A stretch of DNA of 5,390 nucleotides from JBFLXN01 sp040755715 [NCBI: Candidatus Edwardsbacteria bacterium]. Lineage in GTDB: Bacteria > Edwardsbacteria > AC1 > JBFLXN01. Below the pieces are notes generated by a model. The model saw nothing but the letters and a program-made list of their open reading frames with translations. It was not told the origin of the DNA and made no database searches. Shown here piece by piece: positions 5,190-5,390 of the stretch. Location of the stretch: the NCBI GenBank assembly GCA_040755715.1, contig JBFLXN010000177.1, forward strand, positions 1 through 5,390, read 5' to 3'. The translations under genes were made by a program, and so were the position numbers. Position 1 is the first letter of the stretch. Every line of letters begins with the position of its first letter.

Positions 5190-5219
5190 ATTATCAATAA
5201 AGTCGTATGTATTGTGCAA
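5190..5219 (-). promoter_or_regulatory. Possible promoter for tdh
   Basis: On the minus strand TTGCAC (5219-5214) and GATAAT (5195-5190) are separated by 18 bases, with four and five matches to the sigma-70 boxes. It lies about 115 bp before the tdh start. A second, weaker candidate is TTGAAA with TATGAA closer to the gene. AT-rich sequence makes chance matches likely. Confidence 0.3.
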
Positions 5220-5380
5220 AAGCCTTAAATAATATTTCAGAGAAGGACAGATGCCATTAATAATGGGGCTTCACCGATTTCGGTGCAAATTCTGAGTTAT
5301 TTTTGGTCATTTAGAAATATAGAATTGGTCGTAATGGTCTCTTGACGAAGGTTTGATTAATTATGGTAGGCTTCCTCTAA

Positions 5381-5389
5381 AGAGGAGGT
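5381..5389 (+). promoter_or_regulatory. Strong ribosome-binding site of a plus-strand gene beyond the right edge
   Basis: AGAGGAGGT at the very end of the window is close to a perfect anti-16S match, and a start codon would be expected within about ten bases past the edge. The site overlaps a small hairpin, CCTCT-AA-AGAGG (5374-5385), that could partly mask it. The gene itself is not visible. Confidence 0.5.
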
Positions 5390-5390
5390 A

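Larger units (their letters stand above)
5077..5390. other. Divergent intergenic region upstream of tdh
   Basis: No confident gene is present in these 314 bp. On the minus strand a frame is open from 5270 to a TAG at 5103, with an ATG at 5186 giving a 27-residue peptide, but it has no ribosome-binding site and may be a decayed gene end or chance. A hairpin CACCG-ATTT-CGGTG lies at 5272-5285. TGGTC occurs on the plus strand at 5304, 5326 and 5335. TTGACG (5342-5347) is a possible plus-strand -35 box, without a convincing -10. The region probably holds regulatory sites for tdh and for the plus-strand gene beyond the edge. Confidence 0.55.

Noticed and set aside
5103-5270. Minus-strand 55-codon open stretch upstream of tdh
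   Set aside because: It has no ribosome-binding site and no recognised family, and the Lys/Asn/Tyr-rich content is expected from AT-rich DNA. It is kept only as a note in the intergenic entry.

Overview
The window is moderately AT-rich bacterial DNA. Every convincing gene lies on the minus strand, so the locus reads from right to left. The gene set suggests an uncultivated or deep-branching anaerobic bacterium, possibly of the candidate-phylum type (WOR-3 or Omnitrophota-like). This rests on a threonine dehydrogenase resembling those of thermophiles, Bacillus-type AcsA, two small DUF proteins common in metagenome genomes, and repeat-rich gene gaps. The taxonomic guess is weak.

In transcription order there are: an L-threonine 3-dehydrogenase (tdh, 5076-4030); a 192-bp gap filled by an inverted-repeat element; one continuous reading frame (3819-1681) joining a holo-ACP synthase (acpS) to an acetate-CoA ligase (acsA); a 148-bp gap with a palindromic array; an acyl carrier protein (1532-1281); a gap with a 59-bp interrupted palindrome; a tightly coupled pair of small proteins that look like the DUF7718 and DUF5647 families (1080-772 and 771-505); a C-terminally truncated TlpA-like thiol-disulfide oxidoreductase (439-110); a near-consensus sigma-70 promoter (101-73); and the first 16 codons of a gene leaving the left edge (50-1), possibly an IS630-type transposase. 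At the right edge a strong Shine-Dalgarno sequence (5381-5389) announces a divergent plus-strand gene beyond the window.

Some of the genes form a plausible metabolic set. AcpS would load phosphopantetheine onto the nearby carrier protein. AcsA makes acetyl-CoA, or acetyl-AMP that might be passed to a carrier. TDH oxidises threonine to 2-amino-3-oxobutyrate, which is normally split to glycine and acetyl-CoA by KBL. KBL is not in the window.

The most unusual feature is a class of non-coding palindromic arrays with a 7-base period. Three arrays of unrelated sequence share one layout: a short motif repeated every 7 bases, then its reverse complement repeated every 7 bases. One of them (3400-3448) lies inside the reading frame at the acpS/acsA junction, encodes the linker, and may have caused the fusion by removing the acpS stop codon.
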